Shown piece by piece: positions 8,086 through 17,987 of a stretch of 64,000 nucleotides of DNA. Every line of letters starts with the position of its first letter. Position 1 is the first letter of the stretch. Location of the stretch: positions 1-64,000 of the forward strand of contig NZ_JANCPR020000046.1 of the NCBI RefSeq assembly GCF_028657195.3. The letters run 5' to 3'. Below the pieces are notes generated by a model. That model made no database searches, was not told the DNA's origin, and saw only the letters and a program-made list of their open reading frames with translations. This DNA is from Streptomyces iconiensis (GTDB taxonomy: Bacteria > Actinomycetota > Actinomycetes > Streptomycetales > Streptomycetaceae). Position numbers and translations under genes: made by a program.

Positions 8086-11000
8086 ATGAATGGAAAACTG
8101 ACCGCTTCGACGGAGCGGGCAATCGCCGTCGTCGGCGTGGCATGTCGTCTGCCTGGAGGCATCACCGGCCTCGGCGATCTGTGGAACGTATTGCAGGAGC
8201 GCCGGGATGTGGTGGGACAGGTACCCGAAGACCGGTTCGAGGTGAACAGGTTCGTGGACACCTCGATGCCCCGGACCGGAAAGAGCTATACCGCGGCCGG
8301 TGGGTTCTTGGACGACATCGCCGGTTTCGACGCCTCCTACTTCGGTATCTCGCCGAAAGAGGCGGCCCACATGGATCCGCAGCACCGACTGCTGCTGGAA
8401 CTGACCGCCGAGGCACTGGACGACGCGGCCATTGACCCCGGGGTGTTGGCCGGGTCCGACACCGGTGTTTACGTCGGCATCTCCGACGCCTCCTACGGCG
8501 GCATGCAGATGGCGTCGCTGCGGACCGTCAATGCGTACACGATGTCGGGTGCCGCTTCCTCCATCGCGGCCAACCGCCTGTCACACGCCTTCGACCTGCG
8601 CGGCCCGAGCATGGCGATCGACACCGCCTGCTCCTCCTCACTGCTGGCCCTGGATCAGGCCTGCCGCGCCCTGTGGACAGGCACCAGCCGCACCGCACTG
8701 TGCGGCGGCGCCAACATCCTGCTCAGTCCCTTCCATTACGTCGGTTTCTCCCAGGCGTCGATGCTGTCGCTGCGGGGCAAGTGCGCGGCCTTCTCCGCCC
8801 AGGCGGACGGATTCGTACGCGCCGAAGGAGGCGGCGTGGTCCTGCTCAAGCGGCTCAACGAGGCGCTTGCCGACGGCGATCGCGTCCACGGTGTGATCCT
8901 GGGCAGCGCTTCCAACAGCGACGGCCGGACCATGGGGCTGTCCCTGCCCAACCTGGAGTCGCAGGAGGACCTGCTGCGCCAGGTGTACGCGGACGCCGGA
9001 GTGCATCCGGACGAGCTGGTGTACTTCGAGGCGCACGGTACCGGCACGCTGGTCGGTGACCCGATGGAGGCCCATGCCATCGGACGGGCCCTGGGTATCC
9101 GCCGGATCACCGGCGAGCTGCCGATCGGCTCGGTCAAGAGCAACGTGGGGCACCTCGAACCCGCCTCCGGCATGGCCGGGCTGTGCAAGGCGCTGCTGGT
9201 GCTCAAGCACCGCGCGGCGCCCGCTTCCCTGCACACCGATCCTCCGCACCCCGAGATCGACTTCGCGGGGCTGGGGCTGAGTGTGGCCTCGGAGCAGCGG
9301 GTTGTCCCAGCCACCGAGCGTCCTGTCGTGGGCGTCAATTCCTTCGGTTTCGGCGGCGCCAACGCGCACGCCATTCTCACGTGTGCCCCGGAGCTCCCGG
9401 CGCCGGTCGCTTGCGACCCACCGCCGGAGGGCCTGCCGGTACTGGTGAGCGCCCGTTCCGCACGGGCGCTGTCCGATGCGGTGGTGAAGATGGCGGCACG
9501 TCTGGAGGGCGCCGCCCAGGAGGAGTTCTACGACATCGCCTACACCTCGTGCCTGCGCCGGGGCAAGCACGAGCACCGCGCCGCCGTGCTGGCCCACACT
9601 CCCCAGGAGGCCGCTCGGGAGCTGTCCGCTCTGGGCACCGAAACCGCGGCACGTCCGGACGGAACCCCGGAAGGGCAGGCACCCGCCACTGCGGCGGGTG
9701 CCACTGCGGCGGGTGCGACGGCCGAGGCCGTCAACAGCGGCCAGGTCGCGTTCGTTTTCGCCGGCAACGGATCACAGTGGGCGGGCATGGGCGCTGACCT
9801 GCTCGCCCAGGACAGCGTCTTCCGCGACACAGTGGCCACTGTGGATACAGAGATGGCCCCCTACCTGGGCTGGTCTGTGGCCGAGGAGCTGGCAGCTTCC
9901 CCGGCGGGACACCGCCTGTCGGCCACCGAGGTGGCGCAGCCGTTGCTGTTCGCGGTACAGCTCGGTGTCGTGGAGGTACTGCGCTCCCAGGGAGTGAAGC
10001 CTTCCATGGTGATCGGCCACAGCGGCGGCGAGGTGGCCGCCGCGTATGCCAGTGGTGCGCTCAGCCTCGCCCAGGCCGCGCAGGTCATGGCGGAGCGCAG
10101 CCGCATCCTGGCCGCGACGGCCGGCAGCGGCCGGATGGCAGCGGTCGGCCTTCCCGCGCACCAGGCGGCCGAGGAACTGGCCCCGTACGGTGGGCGGTTG
10201 GAGATCGCCGGTGTCAACAGCCACAGTGACGTGACCGTCACCGGAGACGCGGAAGCGCTTGCCGCCCTCGGTGAGGAACTGCAGCAACGCGGGGTGTTCT
10301 TCCGCGACCTGGACCTGGACTACGCCTTTCACAGCCGCGCCATGGACTCCTGCGGGGAGGCGCTCACCACGGCTCTGGCCGGCCTGGTGCCCGGACAGCT
10401 GACCGTCCCGTTGTACTCGACCGTCACAGGCGTACGGGTCAGGGGCAGCGACCTGGACGCGCGGTACTGGCAGCACAACATGCGCCGGCCGGTGCAGTTC
10501 GCCTCGGCGGTCGAACGGGCGATGGACGACGGCGGGGACATCTTCCTGGAGATCGGCCCCCACCCGGTGTTGCGGAGCTATCTGCGGCGGATCGCCACCG
10601 GGCGCCCTGGTCCGTCCGTCGCCGTCCTGCCCACACTCCGCCGTGACAGCGACGGCCCGCGCGCGCTGAATACCGCGCTGACGGCACTGATCGCCTCGGG
10701 CGCGGCCATCGAGTGGGAGCGGTACTTCCGGTCACCGGGGCGGGTGGCTGACCTCCCCGCCTATCCCTGGCAGCGCGAGAAGCACTGGAGCGGCACACCG
10801 CAGTCGTGGGTCCGTTCCGGCGGCAGCGGGATCATGGAGCACCCGCTGCTGGGCGAAAGGCTCACCGCCCCGCTGCCCGTCTGGGAAGGAGCCGTCGAAC
10901 CCGCGGTGGTGCCCTGGCTGACGGACCACCGCGTGGCCGGCTCGGTCGTCATGCCTGCCACCGGCTACGCCGAAATGGCCCTGGCCGCCGGACGCGCCAC

Positions 11001-14000
11001 GTCGGGCGGTCCGGTGGAGGTCGAGCGCCTCGACATCAGCAGCGCCCTCGTTGTGCCCTGGGCGGACGCGTCCGCCGTGCGCCTCCAGGTCTCGCTGACC
11101 CCTGACGACGGAACCGTGACCATCACCAGCGCGGACGACAGGGCCGAGGAACCCCGCCCGCACGCCAGGGGCCGCGTCCGGTCGCTCCTGCGACCGCGCC
11201 CCGCGCCGCTCGACCTTGAGAGGCTGCGGAAGACCTGTACGCGGTGGATCGAGGGCGAGGAGCACTACCGCGCCTGTGCGGTGGCGGGACTCGGCTACGG
11301 ACCCGGCTTCCAGGTTCTCCAGCACCTGCAAGCCGGCGAAGGTGCCGTGGTGGCCGCCTATCGCCACGACGCACCGGGCGGGCCCTACACCGTGCACCCC
11401 GCCCTGCTGGACGGCGCGCTCCAGGCCGGGGCACCCCTGATGGCGGAGAGCCTCGCCGACGGCCATGCCTACCTGCCCACCGCGATCGGCGCCGTCCGGG
11501 TCTGGAGCACCCCGGCCACCACAGGTGCTGTGTGGGTCCGGCAGCGCAGCCGGACCGGGGACGAGGTCTGCTGGGACATCACCCTCACCGACGAGGACGG
11601 CACCGTCACCGTGGAGCTGAGCGGTTGCCGCTTGCGGCGCCTCGCCGCCGGGCGCCGCACCCCCGTCACCACCCACCACACCGTGCTGCGTGCCGCGCCG
11701 CACACCGAAATCCCGTGCCCGCCTTCCCCGTTGCCCTCTCCGGCCCGGATCACGGCGGCGGCACAGGAGCGGATCGCCGAGCTGCGCACCGAGTGGCGGC
11801 AGATGGGCTATGGGCGATACATCTCCCTGTCCAAGAAGATCGCGGCCCATCGTCTGGCGGGCGCCCTCGCCAGCCTCCTGCCCGACCCGGCCGGGCCCTT
11901 CTCGATGGACGATCTGGTGACAGCGGGCATGCGGGACCAACACCGGCGCCTGATCAGGCTGGTGGTCCCCTCGCTGGAACGGCACGGCGTCCTCGCCCTC
12001 GAAGACGACGGGCGATGGAGACTGACGACGACGGACTTCGCCGCCGAGCCCTTGTCGTGGAGCGTCGTGACGGCGGATCCCGGCTTCGTCACTGAGCTGT
12101 CTCTGGGCGCCCACCTGGTGCGCAGCCTCCCCGAAGTGCTGCGCGGCACCATCGATCCCACGGAACCGCTGGTCTCGGAGACCGCCGCCCCGGCCCTTGA
12201 GCAGTTCTACGACACCGCCCCTGTCTGCCGGTTCCACAACCGGATCGCCCAGGCGCTGCTGAGCGAGATGGTCAGCAACTGGCCTGCTGACCGCCCGCTG
12301 CGCGTGCTGGAAGTCGGGGCGGGCACGGGCGGCGGTACCGCAGCGCTGCTGCCGCTGCTCCCCGCGGACCGCACCCGGTACTGCTTCACCGACGTGTCCC
12401 CGTTCTTCTTCTCCCGCGCCCAGAAGCGGTTCGCGGCCCACGACTTCGTGGAGTACCGCACCCTGGACCTGGATCTGGACCCCCTTGAGCAAGGCTATTC
12501 GGCACAGGGATTCGACCTGGTGGTGGCCGTCAACTCCCTGCATACGGCAAAGGACCTGCACACCGCGCTGACCCGCATCGGCACGCTGCTGGCTCCCGGC
12601 GGCCAGCTCCTGATCAGCGAGACTCACGACTCGGAGTCATTGGTGCCGTACTTCGGCGCGCTGGACAGCTTCCACGCTCAGACCGACACCGATCTGCGCC
12701 CCGATTCCGTCCTGCTGGCAGGCGACCAGTGGCCGCCTCTCCTCGAACGCTGCGGCTACACCGGTGTCGTCCGGACCGGCGACGACGAGGCGCCCGCATG
12801 TGACGACTACTCCGTCCTGCTCGCCGCGATCCCCGCCGACCGGTCTCAAGCCGCGCCGGCCACGCCCGCCGCGCGGACGGGCACGGCCTTCGTCGTGGCG
12901 GCGGAGACCCCGCAGGAAGAGCCACTGACCCATGCCGTGGCCGACACCCTGTCCGCAGGCGGCAACAACCCGGTACGCGGGCTCCTCGCGGGCACGGATC
13001 CCGGGGACTGGGAGTCGCTGCTGGACATCGCGGACGGCACTTCGGGAACCGGCGCCGCGGTCGAGACGGTGTCCGTCGTGCTCGTACTCGCCGACACCCC
13101 GCAGGCCGACCCGGAGGCGCTGGTCCAGCACGGCTCCCGGCGCGGGGACCTGTTGCGTGCCGTCGCCGACGTCTGCCGGCGCCTGCCGCAAGAGGTCAGC
13201 GGCGAGCTGTGGCTGGTGACGCGCGCCGGCGGGGCGGTGCCCGACCCCGGCGAGATCACCCACCCCGCTGACGCGATCCCCTGGGCGGTGGCCAGGTGCC
13301 TCCCCAACGAGTATCCGGGCCTGCAAAGCCGCCGTGTATGCCTGCACCGCTCCGCAGACATCGCCGCCGACGCCCGGCGCCTGGTCCGCGAACTGCTCAC
13401 CCCCACCGACGAGGAGGAGATCGTGCTGGCCTCCGGTGGCCGGTTCGTCCCCCGCGAGAAGAAGCGCACCAGGGCTCGGGCAGTGACCGGGAACCCGTCG
13501 TTCGCACTGAAGGTCCGCAACCCCGGCCTGACGTACGAGTTGGCCTGGGAGGAAACGGCCTCGCCCGAGCCAGGTCCTGGACAGGTCGTCCTCGATGTCC
13601 GTGCCGCGGCGCTGAATTACCGCGACATGCTGCAGACCGTCGGCATGCTGCCGGCCGAAGTCGTCGAAGGCACCATGTCCCAGGAGGGACTGGGCTTCGA
13701 GTGCGCAGGCGTCGTCCTCGCCTGCGGAGCGGGAGTGACCGGACTCCGGCCGGGCGACCGGGTCGCCGGTGTGGCGACCGCCTGTCTGGCGTCACGCACC
13801 GTGGCCAGCGCACAGGCCGTCCGGCGCATCCCCGACCACCTCACCTACGCCGAGGCCGCCACAGCCCCTGTGGCCTTCGCCACCGTCCACTACAGCCTGG
13901 GGCACCTGGCCCGCCTGCGTCCCGGAGAGACCGTACTGGTGCACGGCGCCGCCGGGGGCGTGGGAATGGCGGCCGTCCAATACGCCAGAGCACACGGCGC

Positions 14001-15717
14001 GCAGGTGATCGCGACAGCGGGCAACGACCTCAAGCGTGACTTCCTGCGTCAGCTCGGTGTCCGCCATGTGCTGGACTCCCGCTCGCTGGAGTTCGCCTCC
14101 CAGGTCATGGACATCACCGAGGGACAAGGCGTGGACATCGTGCTCAACTCCCTTGCGGGAGAAGCGATCACACGGAGCCTCGAACTCCTGCGGCCGGGTG
14201 GCCGCTTCCTGGAACTCGGCAAACGGGACATCTACGAGAACAAGCCGCTGCTCCTGGGCCCCTTCGCCAACAACATCGCCTTCTACGGCGTGGATCTCAC
14301 CAAACTCCTGGAAGACCCCCAGCAGGCGCTCCCCTTGCTCGCCGAGATCGACGACCTCATGCTGGCGGGCAAGTGCCATCCACTGCCGCACAGCGTCTTC
14401 CCGGCGGCCCGTGTCGGTGACGCCTTCCGGCTGATGCAGCACTCCCGGCACATCGGCAAGGTCGTCGTCGCCTTCGACCCGCTGGATGAGCCCGTCCCCG
14501 TCGAACACGCGCCGGTCAAGCCCCGGTTGGACCCGGAGGCCACCTACCTCGTCACCGGCGGAACCAGCGGCTTCGGAGCGGCCACGGCCGAGTGGCTCGC
14601 CACCCTCGGCGCCCGCCATCTGGCACTGGTCAGCCGCCGCGGCGCGGAAGCGCCCGATTCCGCAACCGTGCTCGCGCGGCTCGCCGACCGCGGAATCGAC
14701 GCCACCGCCTACGCGGCAGACGCCAGTGATCTGGAGGCCATGCGCGGCGTCGTCGACAAGATCGACGCCGGAGGGCACCCGGTGCGCGGCGTGGTGCACT
14801 GCGCGATGCACCTCGACGACGCCCTCCTCGCCGACCTCGACCACGACCGGTTCGCAGCCGTGCTGGCCCCCAAGGCGGGCGGCGCGGCCGTCGCGGACAC
14901 CCTCCTGCGGGGCAGGGAGTGCGATCTGTTTCTGCTGTACTCCTCCACCGCCGCCCTGGTCGGCAACCTGAAGCAGGCTCCTTACTGCGCGGGGAACCTC
15001 TACCTCGAAGCGCTGGCCCGCCGCCGCAGCCGCCGCGGTGACACCGGCCTCGCCATCGCCTGGGGCACCATCGGAGACACCGGCTACGTCGCCCGTAACG
15101 GACTTGAGGACCTCCTGAGGGCGCTCGGCTACGAGCCGATCGACCCGCACGAGGCGTTCGCCGCCGCCGAAGGGCTGCTGAGCGCACACGCTGATGTCGC
15201 CGGTGCCCTGCGCTGCGACTGGGCACGAGGTGGTCTGATCGCCTTCGGAAACAGCCCACGCCTGAGTGACCTGATCACATCACGTTCCGAACACACCGGT
15301 CCCAGCCGCGACGAACTGATCCGCAGTCTCGGACAGATGTCCCCCGAGGACGCCGTGGCGTGTATCGCGCAACATCTCACCACGCTGCTCGCTGAAGTCC
15401 TGCAGATGGAGCCGGAACGGCTCGACCACCACCGAAGGATCGACGAGTACGGTCTCGACTCCCTGATGGCCACCGAACTTCTGGTCTCCTTGCAGCACCG
15501 CTTCGACATCGACATCCCCCCGATGGAACTCCTGCGCAGCAACGGCACCATCGCCGAGCTCGCGCAGATCATCCACCTGCGCCTCGGTCTCGCCCAGACC
15601 ACCGGCACCGTCCCCCTCCCCGGCCAACCGGCGCCGGCCCCCTCACCGGTGGCCCGAACCACCGCCAAGCTGCCCGCTCAGCAGGAGGCGCCCCTCTCCG
15701 AGTCGGTCACGGGTTAG
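8086..15717 (+). CDS. single-module, fully reducing type I polyketide synthase (KS-AT-DH-cMT-ER-KR-ACP)
   Basis: A 2543-residue PKS. Domains in order: ketosynthase with Cys182 (DTACSSS), His317 (HGTGT) and His356 (KSNVGH); acyltransferase with Ser646 in GHSGGE and a hybrid selectivity motif YAFH at 746-749; dehydratase with His948 (HxxxGxxxxP) and Asp1109 (HPALLDGALQ); C-methyltransferase with VGAGTGGG near 1410; a structural psi-KR region; enoylreductase with HGAAGGVG at 1953; ketoreductase with GGTSGFG at 2158, Ser2287, Tyr2300, Asn2304 and an LDD (B-type) motif; ACP with Ser2459 (GLDS). All catalytic residues look intact. There is no loading module, thioesterase or docking domain, which points to iterative use, as in fungal highly reducing PKSs. 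ATG at 8086 follows a GAAAGG site. Product unknown; a methyl-branched saturated chain is the inference. Confidence 0.93.
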   Translation: MNGKLTASTERAIAVVGVACRLPGGITGLGDLWNVLQERRDVVGQVPEDRFEVNRFVDTSMPRTGKSYTAAGGFLDDIAGFDASYFGISPKEAAHMDPQHRLLLELTAEALDDAAIDPGVLAGSDTGVYVGISDASYGGMQMASLRTVNAYTMSGAASSIAANRLSHAFDLRGPSMAIDTACSSSLLALDQACRALWTGTSRTALCGGANILLSPFHYVGFSQASMLSLRGKCAAFSAQADGFVRAEGGGVVLLKRLNEALADGDRVHGVILGSASNSDGRTMGLSLPNLESQEDLLRQVYADAGVHPDELVYFEAHGTGTLVGDPMEAHAIGRALGIRRITGELPIGSVKSNVGHLEPASGMAGLCKALLVLKHRAAPASLHTDPPHPEIDFAGLGLSVASEQRVVPATERPVVGVNSFGFGGANAHAILTCAPELPAPVACDPPPEGLPVLVSARSARALSDAVVKMAARLEGAAQEEFYDIAYTSCLRRGKHEHRAAVLAHTPQEAARELSALGTETAARPDGTPEGQAPATAAGATAAGATAEAVNSGQVAFVFAGNGSQWAGMGADLLAQDSVFRDTVATVDTEMAPYLGWSVAEELAASPAGHRLSATEVAQPLLFAVQLGVVEVLRSQGVKPSMVIGHSGGEVAAAYASGALSLAQAAQVMAERSRILAATAGSGRMAAVGLPAHQAAEELAPYGGRLEIAGVNSHSDVTVTGDAEALAALGEELQQRGVFFRDLDLDYAFHSRAMDSCGEALTTALAGLVPGQLTVPLYSTVTGVRVRGSDLDARYWQHNMRRPVQFASAVERAMDDGGDIFLEIGPHPVLRSYLRRIATGRPGPSVAVLPTLRRDSDGPRALNTALTALIASGAAIEWERYFRSPGRVADLPAYPWQREKHWSGTPQSWVRSGGSGIMEHPLLGERLTAPLPVWEGAVEPAVVPWLTDHRVAGSVVMPATGYAEMALAAGRATSGGPVEVERLDISSALVVPWADASAVRLQVSLTPDDGTVTITSADDRAEEPRPHARGRVRSLLRPRPAPLDLERLRKTCTRWIEGEEHYRACAVAGLGYGPGFQVLQHLQAGEGAVVAAYRHDAPGGPYTVHPALLDGALQAGAPLMAESLADGHAYLPTAIGAVRVWSTPATTGAVWVRQRSRTGDEVCWDITLTDEDGTVTVELSGCRLRRLAAGRRTPVTTHHTVLRAAPHTEIPCPPSPLPSPARITAAAQERIAELRTEWRQMGYGRYISLSKKIAAHRLAGALASLLPDPAGPFSMDDLVTAGMRDQHRRLIRLVVPSLERHGVLALEDDGRWRLTTTDFAAEPLSWSVVTADPGFVTELSLGAHLVRSLPEVLRGTIDPTEPLVSETAAPALEQFYDTAPVCRFHNRIAQALLSEMVSNWPADRPLRVLEVGAGTGGGTAALLPLLPADRTRYCFTDVSPFFFSRAQKRFAAHDFVEYRTLDLDLDPLEQGYSAQGFDLVVAVNSLHTAKDLHTALTRIGTLLAPGGQLLISETHDSESLVPYFGALDSFHAQTDTDLRPDSVLLAGDQWPPLLERCGYTGVVRTGDDEAPACDDYSVLLAAIPADRSQAAPATPAARTGTAFVVAAETPQEEPLTHAVADTLSAGGNNPVRGLLAGTDPGDWESLLDIADGTSGTGAAVETVSVVLVLADTPQADPEALVQHGSRRGDLLRAVADVCRRLPQEVSGELWLVTRAGGAVPDPGEITHPADAIPWAVARCLPNEYPGLQSRRVCLHRSADIAADARRLVRELLTPTDEEEIVLASGGRFVPREKKRTRARAVTGNPSFALKVRNPGLTYELAWEETASPEPGPGQVVLDVRAAALNYRDMLQTVGMLPAEVVEGTMSQEGLGFECAGVVLACGAGVTGLRPGDRVAGVATACLASRTVASAQAVRRIPDHLTYAEAATAPVAFATVHYSLGHLARLRPGETVLVHGAAGGVGMAAVQYARAHGAQVIATAGNDLKRDFLRQLGVRHVLDSRSLEFASQVMDITEGQGVDIVLNSLAGEAITRSLELLRPGGRFLELGKRDIYENKPLLLGPFANNIAFYGVDLTKLLEDPQQALPLLAEIDDLMLAGKCHPLPHSVFPAARVGDAFRLMQHSRHIGKVVVAFDPLDEPVPVEHAPVKPRLDPEATYLVTGGTSGFGAATAEWLATLGARHLALVSRRGAEAPDSATVLARLADRGIDATAYAADASDLEAMRGVVDKIDAGGHPVRGVVHCAMHLDDALLADLDHDRFAAVLAPKAGGAAVADTLLRGRECDLFLLYSSTAALVGNLKQAPYCAGNLYLEALARRRSRRGDTGLAIAWGTIGDTGYVARNGLEDLLRALGYEPIDPHEAFAAAEGLLSAHADVAGALRCDWARGGLIAFGNSPRLSDLITSRSEHTGPSRDELIRSLGQMSPEDAVACIAQHLTTLLAEVLQMEPERLDHHRRIDEYGLDSLMATELLVSLQHRFDIDIPPMELLRSNGTIAELAQIIHLRLGLAQTTGTVPLPGQPAPAPSPVARTTAKLPAQQEAPLSESVTG

Positions 15718-15816
15718 CACTCCGGTGAGGCGTCACCTCAGCTGAACGCGGCGGCGCGCGCTCATCCACCGCAGGTGGGTGGGCGCGCATGCGCTCGGGC
15801 GTCGGCGTCGGCGTCC

Positions 15817-16800
15817 CTAAGTTCGGGCGCGTGCCGCCGGCACCCCGTTCTGCGCCAGGGGGTCGACGGATCGTGGCAGCCACTGCGAGGCGGGGTGGAC
15901 GGTGCGCCAGTGGCGGGCGATGTCCACGCGGCGTGTGACCCACACCTCGGGGTGGCCGGCTGCGAAGTCGAGGAACCGGCGCAGGTCCGCTGCGCGGCCG
16001 GGGCGCCCACTGATACGCAGGTGCAGCCCGACACTCATCATGCGTGGGGCCTGCGCACCCTCTTCCAGGAGGAGTTCGAGGCCCCGTATGAGGTATGCGG
16101 AGAACGACTCGGACTGGAATCCGTAGGTGTTGACGTAGCGGCCGTCGTTGTTGTCGAGGGTGTACGGGAGCACGAGGTGGGCGGTGCCGCCGACGTCGGT
16201 CCAGTACGGCAGGTCGTCGCTGAAGGAGTCCGAGTCGTAGAGGAAACCTCCGTGTTCGACGACGAGGCGCCGCGTGTTCTCGCTGTTGCGGCCCGTGTAC
16301 CAGCCGAGCGGCGCCTGACCGCACACCTCGGTATGGATCCGCACGGCCCGCTCGATGTGCTCGCGCTCGACCTCCGGATCCAGCTCGGCGTAGTTGATCC
16401 AGCGGAGCGAGTGCGAAGCGATCTCCCACCCGGATTCCCTTGCTGCGGCCACCAGTTCAGGGTTGCGGCGCAGCGACTCCGAGATACCGAAGACCGTCAC
16501 CGGCAGACCGCGTTCTTCGAACAGCCTGCGCAGCCGCCAGAAACCCGCTCGGGTGCCGTACTCGTACTGGGACTCGACGTTGAGGTTGCGGCGGCCCCGC
16601 AGCGCGGTGGTCGGTTCCTCGGTGAGGAACGCCTCCGACGCCTCGTCGCCGTGCAGGACGTTGTTCTCCCCGCCCTCCTCGACGTTGATGACGAATTGCA
16701 CGGCCACCTTCGCTCCGCCTGGCCACTGTGCGTGCGGAAGCTCGCTGCCGTAGCCGGCGAGGTCTCGGGGGTAGTCGCTGGAGGGGAAGGCGAGCGTCAT
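15817..16800 (-). CDS. puuE: PuuE-type allantoinase / polysaccharide deacetylase-family protein
   Basis: A 327-residue NodB-fold protein that matches the PuuE branch throughout: DYPRDLAGYG, PHAQWPGGAKVAVQFVINVEEGGEN, GTRAGFWRLRRLFEERGLPVTVFG, GWEIASHSLRWI, LGWYTGRNSENTRRLVVEHGGFLYDSDSFSDDLPYW and VGLHLRISGRPGRAADL. Family members open the hydantoin ring of allantoin in purine catabolism without the metal centre of classical allantoinases. No other uric-acid gene is adjacent. It shares an operator-like palindrome with the divergent regulator and the downstream ECF/Asp-box operon, so the true substrate could be related but different. ATG at 16800. Confidence 0.8.
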   Translation of the reverse strand: MTLAFPSSDYPRDLAGYGSELPHAQWPGGAKVAVQFVINVEEGGENNVLHGDEASEAFLTEEPTTALRGRRNLNVESQYEYGTRAGFWRLRRLFEERGLPVTVFGISESLRRNPELVAAARESGWEIASHSLRWINYAELDPEVEREHIERAVRIHTEVCGQAPLGWYTGRNSENTRRLVVEHGGFLYDSDSFSDDLPYWTDVGGTAHLVLPYTLDNNDGRYVNTYGFQSESFSAYLIRGLELLLEEGAQAPRMMSVGLHLRISGRPGRAADLRRFLDFAAGHPEVWVTRRVDIARHWRTVHPASQWLPRSVDPLAQNGVPAARART

Positions 16801-16873
16801 CAGCAGTCCCTGCCTTGATCGCGGAAGGCCGTGCCGCCACAGGAACAGGCACGGTATCCTGAGAACGGCAGGC

Positions 16874-16893
16874 GTTGGTCAGTTTTGACTAAC
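16874..16893. promoter_or_regulatory. operator copy 1 (GTTGGTCA-N4-TGACTAAC)
   Basis: A near-perfect palindrome, GTTGGTCA-GTTT-TGACTAAC, in the divergent promoter between the puuE-like gene and the FCD-type regulator. A second copy with the same spacing lies upstream of the Asp-box gene. GT-N-AC-like half sites are common for GntR-type regulators. Confidence 0.65.
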
Positions 16894-17011
16894 CATGGTC
16901 GCCCGGGGGTTCCGAGTCAAGCGCCCCGCCTCGGCGGCCTGCCCCTCGCCACGGGCGAGGATGGGCCGGGCGGCGAACGAGGCGTCCGGCAGGACGAGCG
17001 AGGGGACGATC

Positions 17012-17767
17012 ATGAACGACCGCGAAGGGGCGATGCTTGCGCTCCTGCAGCTGATGTCGGCATCGGGCGGACCGCTGGGCACGCGCAACGCCCAGCGCGA
17101 ACTGGCCGGACGGGGCAGGGAGTTGAGCGAGTCCTCCGTCTCGCGCCTGCTGCGGGAGATGGACGCGCGCGGGTGGACCACGCCCGTGGGCACCAAGGGG
17201 CGAACGCTGGCCGCCGAGGGGAGGCGCCGTGCGGCCGAAGCGGTCCTCACCCACCGCGCTTCGGGCTCGGTACAGCACGCGGTGCGCGACACCAAGGACC
17301 TCCTCGACCTGCTCAGGGCACGCCGCGCCGTCGAGAGCGCGGTCGCGGGCGACGCCGCCAGGGCACCGGAGGAGGACCAGGTGCTGGAGTTGAGGGACCT
17401 GTGCGACCAGCACGCGGGCGCCGTCGGCAGCGCTCCGCTGATCGAGCAGCCAGGGCTGCGGTTCCACCGGGCCGTGGTCGAGATGTCGACGAACAGGATG
17501 CTCAAGGTGGCGGCCGAGATGATGCTCGCGCCGCACCTGGACCGGGTCGAGGCGGTGCTCGACACGATCCTGGCCACCCGCAGGGACGAGGAGAAGGTCG
17601 TCGCCGAGCACCAGGCGGTCCTGGACCGGATCGGGCACCGGGACCCGGCCGGCGCCGAGGACGCCATGAGGGCGCACTTCGAGGCGATGATCGCGGCCGT
17701 GGAGACGTCGATCGTCGGGGGCAACGAGGTGCTCGTCCAGCGACTGCTGGACTGGGTGCCCGGGTGA
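17012..17767 (+). CDS. FCD-domain (GntR/FadR-like) transcriptional regulator
   Basis: A 251-residue regulator. The N-terminal ~75 residues form a winged helix (LLQLMSASGGPLGTRNAQRELAGRGRELSESSVSRLLREMDARGW), closer to the RNase R/NrpR winged-helix type than to a classical GntR domain. The C-terminal part is an FCD ligand-binding domain (LLRARRAVESAVAG, FHRAVVEMSTNRMLKVAAEM, EHQAVLDRIGHRDPAGAEDAMRAHF). ATG at 17012 has a GAGGGGA site. FCD proteins usually bind organic acids or sugar acids. The palindromes at 16874 and 17894 are its likely sites, making it the switch for this locus. Confidence 0.83.
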   Translation: MNDREGAMLALLQLMSASGGPLGTRNAQRELAGRGRELSESSVSRLLREMDARGWTTPVGTKGRTLAAEGRRRAAEAVLTHRASGSVQHAVRDTKDLLDLLRARRAVESAVAGDAARAPEEDQVLELRDLCDQHAGAVGSAPLIEQPGLRFHRAVVEMSTNRMLKVAAEMMLAPHLDRVEAVLDTILATRRDEEKVVAEHQAVLDRIGHRDPAGAEDAMRAHFEAMIAAVETSIVGGNEVLVQRLLDWVPG

Positions 17768-17838
17768 TCGGCCTGGATGGTCGGCCCGGGAGGGACCTCC
17801 GGACTCCTGGGCTTCTGGACTTCTGAGCCCCTGCCGCT

Positions 17839-17880
17839 GCCCTTGCCCTTGCCCTTGCCCTTGCCCTTGCCCTTGCCCTT
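17839..17880. repeat. hexanucleotide tandem repeat (GCCCTT)x7
   Basis: Seven perfect copies of GCCCTT in the gap between the regulator and the Asp-box gene, ending 13 bp before the second operator copy. Copy number is likely variable by slippage. No coding role is seen. Confidence 0.9.
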
Positions 17881-17893
17881 GCCCCTGGTCATC

Positions 17894-17913
17894 GTTAGTC
17901 ACTATTGACAGAC
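17894..17913. promoter_or_regulatory. operator copy 2 (GTTAGTCA-N4-TGACAGAC)
   Basis: GTTAGTCA-CTAT-TGACAGAC matches the palindrome at 16874 in both half sites and in spacer length. It lies 74 bp upstream of the Asp-box/ECF operon, so the FCD regulator probably controls that operon too. Confidence 0.65.
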
Positions 17914-17987
17914 GCTAACCCCTGCTCAACACTGTCGTGCACCGTCGCACGTTCGACGATGCGCCACCACCCACGACAGGAGCAGGC

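Noticed and set aside
10732..12627. Long minus-strand open frame inside the PKS gene
   Set aside because: It is a shadow of the GC-rich PKS codons: composition is dominated by Arg/Gly/Val with no recognisable domain, while the plus-strand frame shows intact catalytic motifs.
15817..16800. Calling the PuuE-like gene a secreted chitin or xylan deacetylase
   Set aside because: No signal peptide, and the sequence follows the PuuE pattern end to end rather than that of extracellular deacetylases.
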